Source: JAWLBY01 sp041687455 (GTDB taxonomy: Bacteria; Pseudomonadota; Gammaproteobacteria; Xanthomonadales; Xanthomonadaceae). Taken from it: a stretch of 64,000 bases of DNA. The stretch covers positions 1 through 64,000 of the forward strand of contig JAWLBY010000013.1 of NCBI GenBank assembly GCA_041687455.1. Direction: 5' to 3'. Under the pieces are notes generated by a model. That model searched no databases. It worked only from the letters and a program-made list of their open reading frames with translations, and was not told where the DNA came from. A program made the position numbers and the translations under genes. Positions 41,349-49,540 of the stretch are shown here, piece after piece; the first letter of the stretch is position 1, and each line of letters begins with the position of its first letter.

Positions 41349-42728
41349 TCAGTCCTGCACGGCGCGCGCCGCGTTGACCCGGCCGTGGCCGAAATGGACG
41401 TCGTTGCCCGGCATGCTGCCGACGGCATCGGCGGTCTGCTTCAGGATTGCCTCGACCTGCGCCGGCGAGATGTTGCCGCCGTGCTTGCCGTAGATCAGCG
41501 CCGCGACGCCGGACACATGCGGCGCCGCCATGCTGGTGCCGCCCGACCAACCCCAGCCGCCCATCGTCGTGCTGAGCACCAGGTCGAATGCCCAGCACGG
41601 CGCGAGCACGAAGAACGCACAGTTCTCGTTGCCCGGGTAGGCCGCGTCGCCGCCCGGCGCGGCGAGGTCGATCAGCGAACGGCCGTAGTTCGTGTAGCTC
41701 GCGACGCCGTCGAGCGGGGTGTTCAGCGGATCCAGTGCCCAGCCGGTCGGGGCGCTGGCGGAGACCGCCAGCACGCCCGGCAGCTCGGCCGGGAAGGCGC
41801 GCAGGTTGTAGCGCGCGCAGTCGCCTTCGTCGTCGCAGATCTCGACGCCGGAGGCGTGGTCGAAATCGATGCCGTCGTTGCCGGCCGAGGTCACCACCAG
41901 GGCGCCTTGCTGCCGCGCATAGCGGGTGGCGCGCGCGGTCGCGTTGACCAGCTCGGCGACTTCCGCACCGCCGATCGGCAGGCCGCCGTAGACGCCGAGA
42001 CTCATGTTGATCACATGCGCGCCGTGGTCGGTCGCATGGACGATGCCGCCGATGATGCCGCCGAAGCTGCCGCTGCCGGTCACCGCCGACAGCACCTTGA
42101 CCGGAATGATCTGCGCCTGCGGCGCGATGCCGATCGAACCGCCGTCGTTCAGCGCCGCCGCGACGGTGCCGGCGACGTGCGTGCCATGGCTGCTGCCGCT
42201 GACGTTGCAGGCGGTCTCGCCCGGCACGAACGAAGCAGCGTCGGCCAGCAGAAGGTTCGGCTGCAGGTCCGGATGATTGCAGCGGACCCCGCTGTCGAGC
42301 ACCGCGACCCGCGCGCCGGCACCGAGATAGCCCTGGTTCCAGGCCCCGGCCGCATCGATCGCGGTATGGCCCCATTGCAGGTTGTTCAGCCAGTCGCCGC
42401 CGGCGAAGAACGGCGGATTGGCGAACTCGGCGTCGATCTCGAGCGGTTCGATCAGATCGAACGGCAGCAGCATGTCGGCGACCACCGAGCGCAGGCCCGG
42501 CAGCCGGGCGGCGCGCGCGGCGAAGTCGGCGTCGTCCGCCGCGACGATCGCGACGCCGATCTGCGGCAGCGACAGGCTGATGCGGCCACCGAGCGCTTCC
42601 AGGCGCTGCTCGGTCCTGCGGTCGAGCATGCCGCCCTGGGCCTGCACGACGTAACTGGCGGCCTCGGCGGCGGAGACCAATGCGAACGAACACAGCGCGG
42701 CCGAGACGGCCTGGGCAAGAATCTTCAT
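41349..42728 (-). CDS. Secreted S8 subtilisin-like serine protease
   Basis: A 459-aa exported protease. Signal peptide AVSAALCSFALVSAAEA is cleaved near residue 23; a short inhibitor-like propeptide (about 25-100) precedes the catalytic domain. The triad is complete: Asp145 in VAVLDSGV, His181 in SSHGTHVAGT and Ser399 in SGGTSMAAPH, with the oxyanion Asn in TSAGNDG near 284. Several Cys pairs (CNHPDLQ/ETACN, ICDDEGDC, NENC/APCW) suggest disulfides in the extracytoplasmic enzyme. There is no C-terminal PPC or autotransporter domain, so it is probably released to the periplasm or via type II secretion. AAGG ribosome site before the ATG at 42728. Confidence 0.92.
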   Translation of the reverse strand: MKILAQAVSAALCSFALVSAAEAASYVVQAQGGMLDRRTEQRLEALGGRISLSLPQIGVAIVAADDADFAARAARLPGLRSVVADMLLPFDLIEPLEIDAEFANPPFFAGGDWLNNLQWGHTAIDAAGAWNQGYLGAGARVAVLDSGVRCNHPDLQPNLLLADAASFVPGETACNVSGSSHGTHVAGTVAAALNDGGSIGIAPQAQIIPVKVLSAVTGSGSFGGIIGGIVHATDHGAHVINMSLGVYGGLPIGGAEVAELVNATARATRYARQQGALVVTSAGNDGIDFDHASGVEICDDEGDCARYNLRAFPAELPGVLAVSASAPTGWALDPLNTPLDGVASYTNYGRSLIDLAAPGGDAAYPGNENCAFFVLAPCWAFDLVLSTTMGGWGWSGGTSMAAPHVSGVAALIYGKHGGNISPAQVEAILKQTADAVGSMPGNDVHFGHGRVNAARAVQD

Positions 42729-42872
42729 TGCGGCGTCCTTGGTGTTCTTCTGGAAGGGGGATCGCCGCGAAGTCGTGACGTACGTCACGATTCGACGCGA
42801 CACCGGGCATGCTCGTCCGTGCCGGCGGCCCCGTCAATGCCACTTTTTCCGCCGGTGGGGCACGCTTCAGGT

Positions 42873-43376
42873 ATGAGCCGCGTGCACAGCTTTCCCCCGG
42901 TCGAAACCGCCGCTGCCCGCGTGCTGGTGCTCGGCAGCATGCCGGGCGCAGCATCGCTGGCCGCCGGCCGCTACTACGCGCATCCGCGCAATCTGTTCTG
43001 GCCGATCATGGGCGCGCTGATCGGCGCCGGCCCGCAGCAGCCGTACCCGGAACGGCTGCGGATCGTCCGCGACTCCGGCATCGCGCTGTGGGAGACGCTG
43101 GCCTCCTGCGTGCGGCCCGGCAGCCTCGATGCCTCGATCGAGCCCGGATCGGTGCAGGTCAACGACTTCGACGGATTCTTCGCCAGCCATCCGCAGTTGC
43201 GCTGCATCGCCTTCAACGGCGGCAGCGCGGCGCGCTACTTCCGCCGCCACGTCCAGCCGCAGGTGGCGACCGACCACCTGAGCCTGCTGGCGCTGCCGTC
43301 GACCAGCCCGGCGCATGCTGCGCTCGGCTTCGAGGCCAAGCTGGAGCAGTGGCGACGCCTGCTCGATTACCTCTGA
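42873..43376 (+). CDS. Hypoxanthine-DNA glycosylase (UDG family 6-like)
   Basis: A 167-aa single-domain DNA-repair glycosylase that should excise deaminated bases, mainly hypoxanthine. The family 6 signature is present: LVLGSMPGAASLAAGRYYAHP with RNLFWPIMG near residues 18-46, a GIALWETLASCVRPGSLDASI segment near 71-91 with NDFDGF, and the C-terminal LPSTSPAHAALGFEAKLEQW. Family 6 lacks the catalytic Asp of UNG. The ATG matches the known N-terminus (SFPPV); the long frame upstream is antisense to the subtilase. Encoded divergently from that protease gene with 144 bp between them. Confidence 0.9.
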   Translation: MSRVHSFPPVETAAARVLVLGSMPGAASLAAGRYYAHPRNLFWPIMGALIGAGPQQPYPERLRIVRDSGIALWETLASCVRPGSLDASIEPGSVQVNDFDGFFASHPQLRCIAFNGGSAARYFRRHVQPQVATDHLSLLALPSTSPAHAALGFEAKLEQWRRLLDYL

Positions 43377-43484
43377 GCCGCCATCGAGACTGCCTCGCGG
43401 CCGAACCGGCCCGTTCCGGCGCGACTTCCGGGCGGTCCGTCGTGCCGGCCGGCCGGCGCGGCACGGGCTCGCGATAATGCAGTG

Positions 43485-44597
43485 ATGCCATCCACCGACC
43501 AACGCTTCCGGCATGTTGCCGTTCGCTCGCGCTCGAGTGCCGCGCTGGTCGGCGCGCTGCTGGCGCTGGCCGCCGCCGCGCCGCCGGCCGCAGCCGAGGC
43601 GCCGGCGGCGTGGCCAGCGGGCATGCATGCCTCGCTCCGATTCGACCGGCTCAATCCGCTCGCAGCCAAATGGGAGTTCGCCCGCCGCGTGCTGCTGCCG
43701 ACCGTCGACGACCGGCTGCGCCGCTTCGAGCAGGCCAGCGGCGTCGTTGCGGTCGAACAGACCATCGACCTGGCCGACGAGAATTTCGACCTGTACGTAC
43801 CGCGCGAGCCGCCGGTCGACGGCTACGGCCTGATCGTGTTCGTCGCGCCGATGGAGCGCTTCCCGCTGCCGCCGGACTGGAAACGCGAGTTCGATCGGCG
43901 CGGCTACCTGTTCGTGGCCGCGCAGCGCTCCGGCAACGACGCGAACGTGCTCGAGCGGCGGATTCCACTTGCATTGCACGCCTACGAGACGCTGCATGCG
44001 CGCTACCGGATCGATCCGCGGCGGCGCTTCGTTGCCGGCTTCTCCGGCGGCTCGCGCGTCGCCCAGCGGATCGCGTTCGCCTATCCCGATCTGTTCGACG
44101 GCGCGCTGCTGTTCGCGAGCAGCGATCCGCTCGGCGAACCGGGCGCCGCGCCGCCGCTGCCGGAACTGATGGACCGGGTCCGGCGCCACAGCCGCTTCGT
44201 GTTCGGGACCGGCGGCCAGGACCTGCCGAATCGCAAGCGCGATGCGCGCACCCGCGAGAGCTTCGATACCTATTGCCTGTATCAGTACGGCACGCTGTCG
44301 ATGCCGCGGCTCGGCCACTGGGTGCCGGCGCAGCGCGAGCTGCGCAAGGCGCTCGACATGCTCGAAGCGCCGCCGCAACCGGCACCGGTCGCGATCGAGC
44401 AATGCATCGAACGGATGGACGCCGCGGTCACCGCGCAGCTCGAAGCGATCGAGGCATTGCTCGAACGCGGTGACAGCGTCGCGGCCGGCGCCGCCCTCGG
44501 CGAGCTGGAGGAACGCTACGGCGGCCTGGCTGCACCGCGCTCGGTGACGCTGGCACGGCGGATTGCGGCGCAGTTGCCGGCCGCCGACGGCCGCTGA
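43485..44597 (+). CDS. Exported alpha/beta-hydrolase (PHB-depolymerase-like)
   Basis: A 370-aa protein with an N-terminal signal (ALVGALLALAAAAPPAAA). The central part is an alpha/beta-hydrolase fold: NFDLYVPREPPVDGYGLIVFV strand near 85-105, nucleophile elbow AGFSGGSRVAQRIAF near 185 (GxSxG intact), and a late RLGHWVP His near 278. The C-terminal 70 residues form helices that are probably not catalytic. The architecture resembles feruloyl-esterase/PHB depolymerase-type secreted esterases. Translation may begin at GTG 43482 or ATG 43485; I use the ATG. Substrate unknown. Confidence 0.75.
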   Translation: MPSTDQRFRHVAVRSRSSAALVGALLALAAAAPPAAAEAPAAWPAGMHASLRFDRLNPLAAKWEFARRVLLPTVDDRLRRFEQASGVVAVEQTIDLADENFDLYVPREPPVDGYGLIVFVAPMERFPLPPDWKREFDRRGYLFVAAQRSGNDANVLERRIPLALHAYETLHARYRIDPRRRFVAGFSGGSRVAQRIAFAYPDLFDGALLFASSDPLGEPGAAPPLPELMDRVRRHSRFVFGTGGQDLPNRKRDARTRESFDTYCLYQYGTLSMPRLGHWVPAQRELRKALDMLEAPPQPAPVAIEQCIERMDAAVTAQLEAIEALLERGDSVAAGAALGELEERYGGLAAPRSVTLARRIAAQLPAADGR

Positions 44598-44628
44598 GGC
44601 TGCGACGGGCCCGTGCCGTGGCCGCGCC

Positions 44629-45405
44629 TCAGCGCGTGGCCGGTGCGTCGCGTCGCGCAGCGGGCGCGGTCGACAGCACCAGATCGACCCGCCGGTTGCG
44701 CCGCCGTTCGAGCGGGTCGCGGTTGTCGGCGATCGGCCGGGTGTCGGCGTAGCCGGTCGCACGCAGCCGGGTCCGGTCGATGCCGCGCTGCTCGAAATAG
44801 CGCACCACCCGTGCCGCACGCGCGGTGGACAATTCCCAGTTGGACGGATAGCGCGCGGTGCCGATCGGCTGGTCATCGGTATGCCCTTCGACGATCAGAT
44901 GCTGCGGCAACGAGGCCAGCACCGGCACCAGCCGGTCCAGCACCTGGTGGCCGGCCTCGATCAGCTCGGCGTCGCCGGAGGCGAACAGCACCGCGTCGTT
45001 GATCCGGAAGCTGACACTGTCGGTGCCGGCGATCATCTCGACCCCTTCCCCGAGCAGCGCAGGATCGAACCCGGCGAGCGGATCGGCAGCCGGCGCGTCG
45101 GCCGCCGCCGGCACCTCTGCTGCGGCGAGGCCCGGTGTCGTGTCCGCCGCCGCGTCGCCGTCGACCGCCGGCCGCGGCAGCAGCGGGATCCGCGGCGAGA
45201 ACGCCAGCAACACGACCAGCATGACCAGCAGCAGCGTCAGCACGTCGAGATAGCTGATCAGCCAGCCCTCGCTTTCCGATTCGACCGCCGGCTCGATGTG
45301 CCAGCGGGTCGGGTCCGGGCGCTGCGACGCCACGCGCGGCGCGGCTACGGTGCCGCCGGCTGCCGCGGCGGGTGGCGTCTCGGGCGCTGCGGGCTCCGCT
45401 CTCAC
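44629..45405 (-). CDS. MotB-like OmpA-domain stator protein
   Basis: A 258-aa MotB/PomB-type protein. A Pro/Ala-rich cytoplasmic N-terminus of about 45 residues is followed by one membrane helix with the ion-carrying Asp (SYLDVLTLLLVMLVVLLAFS), a flexible Ala/Pro linker and an OmpA-like peptidoglycan-binding domain (about 130-245) with VEGHTDDQPIG and ARAARVVRYF. The start is GTG at 45405, overlapping the MotA stop (GTGA), so the two are translated together. With MotA it should form an inner-membrane ion-driven stator. The helix resembles Na+-type PomB as much as MotB; the coupling ion is not decided. Confidence 0.88.
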   Translation of the reverse strand: MRAEPAAPETPPAAAAGGTVAAPRVASQRPDPTRWHIEPAVESESEGWLISYLDVLTLLLVMLVVLLAFSPRIPLLPRPAVDGDAAADTTPGLAAAEVPAAADAPAADPLAGFDPALLGEGVEMIAGTDSVSFRINDAVLFASGDAELIEAGHQVLDRLVPVLASLPQHLIVEGHTDDQPIGTARYPSNWELSTARAARVVRYFEQRGIDRTRLRATGYADTRPIADNRDPLERRRNRRVDLVLSTAPAARRDAPATR

Positions 45406-46235
45406 GGCGCGCCACCGGCCTCGTTGGTCGCGGCTGCCGCCGGCCGGTCGTCGAGCACCGCACCGTCGTCGTGGATCTCGTCGCGGTAGTGGGCGATGAA
45501 CGAGCGCAGCGTCTCGCGCATCAGCACCGGACTGCGCCGCTCGCACATCATCCGCACGCCCTGCAGGATCATGTTCATCAGTACCACGCGCTGTTCGGTG
45601 CGGCGTTCGAGCTTGACCGCGATCGGCCGCAGCAACAGGTTGGCGAGCAGGATGCCGTAGAACGTCGTGATCAGCGCGACGCCCATCTGCTGCCCGATCC
45701 GCACCAGATCGCCCTCGCCGAGCACGAACATCAGGTTGACCAGCCCGACCAGCGTGCCGAGCATGCCGAACGCCGGCGCGAAGCCGGCCATGACGCGGAA
45801 CAGTTGTGCTTCGGCCGCCTCCTGCGCGCGCAACCGGGCGATCCGCCACTGCAGCAGATCGACGATGTCGTCTTCCGGCGTGTTGTCGATCACCAGTTGC
45901 ACGCCGGTGCGCAGGAACGGATTGCGGACCCGCACCAGCTCCGCCTCGACCGCATGCAGGTTGCCGCCGATCCACAGCCGCGACATCTTGACCAGCTCGT
46001 CGAGGTCTTCGCGGGTGTACAAGCGCTCGTTGCGCAGCACCGTACCGATCAGCCCGAAGATCCGCATCACCTCGCGCAACGGATAACTGATGAAGGTCGC
46101 CGCCAGCGTGCCGCCGAGCACGATCGCGAGGCCCGGCAGGTTCACGTACAGGGACGGATGCTCGGCCGAGACCAGCAGGATCACCGCTACCAGCAGCACG
46201 CCAGCGATCATCCCGATCAACGTCGACGGATTCAT
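45402..46235 (-). CDS. MotA/PomA-like stator protein
   Basis: A 277-aa MotA-type proton/sodium channel subunit with four helices: about 4-22 (TLIGMIAGVLLVAVILLV), 33-52, 150-172 (GFAPAFGMLGTLVGLVNLMFV) and 182-202 (MGVALITTFYGILLANLLLRP). The Pro in GFAPAFGMLG and the charged cytoplasmic loop (about 60-140) match the family. The long frame upstream is antisense to the hydrolase gene. No flagellar genes lie nearby, so this pair may serve a lateral motor, gliding or another energised envelope process. Confidence 0.9.
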   Translation of the reverse strand: MNPSTLIGMIAGVLLVAVILLVSAEHPSLYVNLPGLAIVLGGTLAATFISYPLREVMRIFGLIGTVLRNERLYTREDLDELVKMSRLWIGGNLHAVEAELVRVRNPFLRTGVQLVIDNTPEDDIVDLLQWRIARLRAQEAAEAQLFRVMAGFAPAFGMLGTLVGLVNLMFVLGEGDLVRIGQQMGVALITTFYGILLANLLLRPIAVKLERRTEQRVVLMNMILQGVRMMCERRSPVLMRETLRSFIAHYRDEIHDDGAVLDDRPAAAATNEAGGAP

Positions 46236-46448
46236 TGCGACAGCGTGCTCCGGAGCGGACTGACGGTTGCCGATCTTACGGTGCAAGCCGGGTCGCGGGT
46301 GCATCACGGTCGCGCCGGGGCAGGTTGGCGCGCAGATCGTCCGCCGCTGCCGGCCGTTCGCGGTCGCCGGCGGCCGCTCGTCATCTTTATCGCCCCGCGC
46401 TGGAGCCGCGCGTGGATGGTGAAGGCCCATCCAACTCAGGAGAGCACC

Positions 46449-47378
46449 ATGGCCCTTCACCCCTGCTCGCAACACTCCCGTCGTTTCAGCCTCGGCCTCG
46501 CCACCGGACTGGCGCTCGGGCTGGCGATCGCAGCCGGCCACGGCCACGCCGCCGAACCGCTCGAGTTCGAAGGTTTGCGGATCGAAGTCGTCGGCCAATC
46601 CGGCCCGGCGCTACTGATGATTCCGGGCCTCAACTCGGCGGCCGATGTCTGGCAGCCGACCTGCGCCGCACTGCAGCCGACGGTGCAATGCCACATCGTG
46701 CAGTTGCCGGGCTTTGCCGGCCAGCCGCCGGTCGGCGCCGATCCGTGGCTCGAGGCGATGCGCGACCGCCTGCTGCGCTACGTCGATGCGGCGGGCCTCG
46801 AACAACCGGCCGTGGTCGGGCACAGCCTTGGCGGTGCGCTGGCGCTGAGCCTGGCGATCCGTGCGCCGCACCGCTTCGAACGGCTGGTCGTGGTCGATTC
46901 GCTGCCGTTCTTCGGCGCCGCCGCCAATCCGGCCGTGACGGTCGAGACGGTCCGGCCGATCGCCGAGGGCATGCGCGCCGGCATGCTCGCGGTCGACGAG
47001 GCCCGCTATCGCGCGCAGGCACAACTGGCCCTGGCCGGCATGTCGAACCAGCCGGAGCGGATGGAGACGCTGCTGCAATGGGGCGAGAGCAGCGACCGTG
47101 CGACCACCGCGCAGGCGATGTACGAACTGATGGTGACCGATCTCCGGCCGCAGCTCGATGCGATCCGCGTGCCGACCCTGGTGCTCGGCGCCTGGGCCGG
47201 CTACGCCGCGTACGGTGCGACCGCCGAATCGGTGCGTGCCACGTTCGAGCGGCAATACGCGGCGCTCGACGGGGTACGGATCGAATTGTCGGACGGCGGC
47301 TATCATTTCCTGATGTGGGACGATCCGCTGTGGCTGCAGGCACAGCTTCGCGACTTCCTCGACCTGCCCGCCCACTGA
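46449..47378 (+). CDS. Exported alpha/beta hydrolase
   Basis: A 309-aa hydrolase with an N-terminal signal segment (FSLGLATGLALGLAIAAGHGHAA). The fold is clear: LLMIPGLNSAADVW oxyanion loop near 58, nucleophile elbow VVGHSLGGALALSLAI near 118, PTLVLGAWAGY with an acid candidate after it, and the catalytic His in DGGYHFLMWDDP near 288. The arrangement is that of small esterases and epoxide-hydrolase-like enzymes. GGAG ribosome site before the ATG. It is 22 bp upstream of the LytS kinase gene, so the three genes may form one transcript. Substrate unknown. Confidence 0.85.
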   Translation: MALHPCSQHSRRFSLGLATGLALGLAIAAGHGHAAEPLEFEGLRIEVVGQSGPALLMIPGLNSAADVWQPTCAALQPTVQCHIVQLPGFAGQPPVGADPWLEAMRDRLLRYVDAAGLEQPAVVGHSLGGALALSLAIRAPHRFERLVVVDSLPFFGAAANPAVTVETVRPIAEGMRAGMLAVDEARYRAQAQLALAGMSNQPERMETLLQWGESSDRATTAQAMYELMVTDLRPQLDAIRVPTLVLGAWAGYAAYGATAESVRATFERQYAALDGVRIELSDGGYHFLMWDDPLWLQAQLRDFLDLPAH

Positions 47379-47400
47379 TCCCCTTCCGCCTGCCGATCCC

Positions 47401-48450
47401 ATGGCCGCCGTGTTCCGGACCGCTCGACGCTCGCTGCTGCAACTGCTGATCTGGGGCGGTTATGCCGCAATGATGATCGCGCTCGGCAGACGTGCCGGCG
47501 CTGCCGACAGCGGCCTGCTGTTCATTGCGGTCGGGGTCGGCGGCGGCTTGTGGGTTTGCAGCGAACTTCTGCGTGCGCTGGTGCTGCGACGCGACTGGCT
47601 CGAGCGCGGCGGTGCCGGGCTCGCCTGGCGGCTGCTGCTCGCCGTGCTGCTGCTGCCGGTCGTGCTGCAGGTGCTGCTGTATTTCGCCATCCACGGCGCG
47701 CTGCGGCTGGAGCTGATCGATCTCGGGCCGGGCGGGCCGAACTATCGAGCCGGTGCGGTGCTGATCTACTGGCTCAACAGCGCGATGCCGCTCGGCCTGT
47801 GGGCGACCGTCTGGGTCAGCGTGCAGGCCGTGCGACGCTACCGGCACGGCGAGCTGGCCCGGCTGCGCGCCGAGGCACGCCGCCACGCGCTCGAACTCGA
47901 TGCGCTGCGCGCACGGCTGAATCCGCACTTCGTGTTCAATGCATTGAACAACCTGCGTGCGTTGATCAACGAAGACACCGAACGTGCCCGGGAGATGGTG
48001 ACCCGGCTGTCGAACACGCTGCGCCACGCACTCGAGCATGGCAACGAGCAGCAGGTGAGCCTGCAGCGCGAGCTCGCCGTCGTCGACGACTACCTGGCGA
48101 TCGAGCAGGTGCACTACGAACAGCGACTGCAGGTCGAACGGCAGATCGATGCCGACGCACTCGACGCGACGCTGCCGCCGATGATGCTGCAGCTTCTGGT
48201 CGAGAACGCCATCAAGCACGGCATCGCGCGCACGCCGGCCGGCGGTCGCCTGCGTCTGCGGGCGCGGCTGATCGACCGCGTGCTGCAGATCTCGGTAGAG
48301 AATCCGGGCCGCCTCGAAGACGGCCGCCGCGGTCACGGGGTCGGCCTCGACTATCTGCGTGCACGACTCGGCCGCGACCTGCCACGGGCGCGTTTCGCGC
48401 TCGGCGAACATGCCGACGGCGTCCGCGCGACGCTGGAGATTCCGCAGTGA
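47401..48450 (+). CDS. LytS/AlgZ-type sensor histidine kinase
   Basis: A 349-aa membrane kinase. Four hydrophobic helices (about 10-28, 38-60, 75-97 and 118-140) precede a short coiled segment and the His_kinase domain with the phosphoacceptor in LNPHFVFNALNNLRALI near residue 178. The ATPase part has LQLLVENAIKHGI (N box) and a GHGVGLDYLRARL G box. No dedicated extracytoplasmic sensor domain is seen, so the helices probably sense the signal, as in AlgZ. Its stop overlaps the LytTR regulator start (GTGA). Confidence 0.92.
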   Translation: MAAVFRTARRSLLQLLIWGGYAAMMIALGRRAGAADSGLLFIAVGVGGGLWVCSELLRALVLRRDWLERGGAGLAWRLLLAVLLLPVVLQVLLYFAIHGALRLELIDLGPGGPNYRAGAVLIYWLNSAMPLGLWATVWVSVQAVRRYRHGELARLRAEARRHALELDALRARLNPHFVFNALNNLRALINEDTERAREMVTRLSNTLRHALEHGNEQQVSLQRELAVVDDYLAIEQVHYEQRLQVERQIDADALDATLPPMMLQLLVENAIKHGIARTPAGGRLRLRARLIDRVLQISVENPGRLEDGRRGHGVGLDYLRARLGRDLPRARFALGEHADGVRATLEIPQ

Positions 48451-49169
48451 AAGTGCTGATCGTCGACGACACCCGGCTGGCGCGGCAGGAACTGAAGACA
48501 CTGCTCGCCGCTCATCCCGACATCGATCTGATAGGCGACGCCGACGACCTGCCAGCAGCGCGCGACGCAATCACACGGCTGCAGCCGGACCTGCTGCTGC
48601 TCGACATCCAGTTGCCGTCTGGCACCGGCTTCGACCTGCTCGACCAACTCGATGCGGTGCCGCCGGTGATCTTCACCACTGCCTACGACCAGTACGCGGT
48701 GCGCGCGTTCGAGTCGAACGCGCTCGACTACCTGGTCAAGCCGGTCGAGCCTCCGCGGCTGGCCGCGGCGCTGCAGCGCGCCCGTGATCGCTGCGCCGAC
48801 GCAAGCGCCGCGACCACCGACGCGCGACCACGCCTGTCGGCCGGCGACACGGTATTCCTGCGCGACGGCGAGCGCTGCTGGTTCGTCGAACTGCACGAGA
48901 TCAGCCACGCCGCCGTCGATGGCAACTACGTCCGGGTCTGGTTCCGTGGCGAGCGGGCGATGCTCGCGCGCAGCCTCAACGCCCTCGAAAGCCGGCTCGA
49001 CCCGGCATTGTTCTTCCGCGCCAACCGCAACGTGCTGGTCAACCTGCGGGCCATTGCCCGGATCGATCCGTGGATCAACGACGGCTATCGGCTGACGCTG
49101 CGCGACGGCAGCACGATCGACGTCTCGCGCCGCCAGGCGCGCGAGCTGCGCGAACGACTGGCGCTGTAG
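48447..49169 (+). CDS. LytTR-family response regulator (AlgR-like)
   Basis: A 240-aa transcription regulator. The receiver (1-118) has Asp7-Asp8 in VDDTR, the phosphoacceptor Asp53 in LLLDIQLPSG and Lys97 in DYLVKPVE. The LytTR DNA-binding domain (about 135-238) has LHEISHAAVDGNYVRVW, the RSLNALESRL segment and the FFRANRNVLVNLRAI motif typical of the family. It starts with GTG overlapping the kinase stop. The partner kinase is encoded immediately upstream; targets are unknown but AlgR/LytR relatives control exopolysaccharide or cell-wall functions. Confidence 0.93.
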   Translation: MKVLIVDDTRLARQELKTLLAAHPDIDLIGDADDLPAARDAITRLQPDLLLLDIQLPSGTGFDLLDQLDAVPPVIFTTAYDQYAVRAFESNALDYLVKPVEPPRLAAALQRARDRCADASAATTDARPRLSAGDTVFLRDGERCWFVELHEISHAAVDGNYVRVWFRGERAMLARSLNALESRLDPALFFRANRNVLVNLRAIARIDPWINDGYRLTLRDGSTIDVSRRQARELRERLAL

Positions 49170-49180
49170 CGGCGATCGGT

Positions 49181-49523
49181 TCACTGCGCGGGATACCAGC
49201 GCATGCCGCCCATGTCGCCGCCGTGCTCGTGGGCCGGGCGCATTCCTTCTTCGGCGCCTCGGCGACCATCGCCTCGGTGGTGATCGTCAGGCCGGCGGCC
49301 GAGGCGGCGTTCTGCAGCCCCGGACGGGTCACCTTGGTCGGATTCAGGATGCCCATCTCGATGCCGCCGAACTGGCCGGACGCGGCGTTGTAGCCGAACT
49401 TGCCCTGGCCATCCTTGGCCTTGTTCGGCACGAGCTCGGGCCGTCACCGCGGTTGGTGACAGTCTCGCGCAGCGGGGCTTCAGTCGCATGCAGCGCGATC
49501 GCGATGCCGTCCCCATTCACCTT
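49181..49523 (-). pseudogene. groEL: groEL 3'-fragment, copy 1 (frameshifted)
   Basis: Remnant of the C-terminal ~120 residues of GroEL, split over three frames. GDGIAIALHATEAPLRETVTN is read in one frame to about 49445, NKAKDGQGKFGYNAASGQ through ITTEAMVAEAPKKE in a second to about 49243, and AHEHGGDMGGM in a third to the stop at 49181. The upstream 420 codons of groEL are missing. It starts 18 bp beyond the stop of the cytochrome gene and converges with the LytTR gene. No intact groEL exists in the window. Same orientation as the larger fragment at 52630-53228. Confidence 0.88.
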
Positions 49524-49540
49524 GAACGTCGAACGTCCGC

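Noticed and set aside
40887..43376. 829-codon frame ending in the DNA glycosylase
   Set aside because: Only the last 167 codons are the glycosylase; the rest is intergenic repeat and subtilase antisense.
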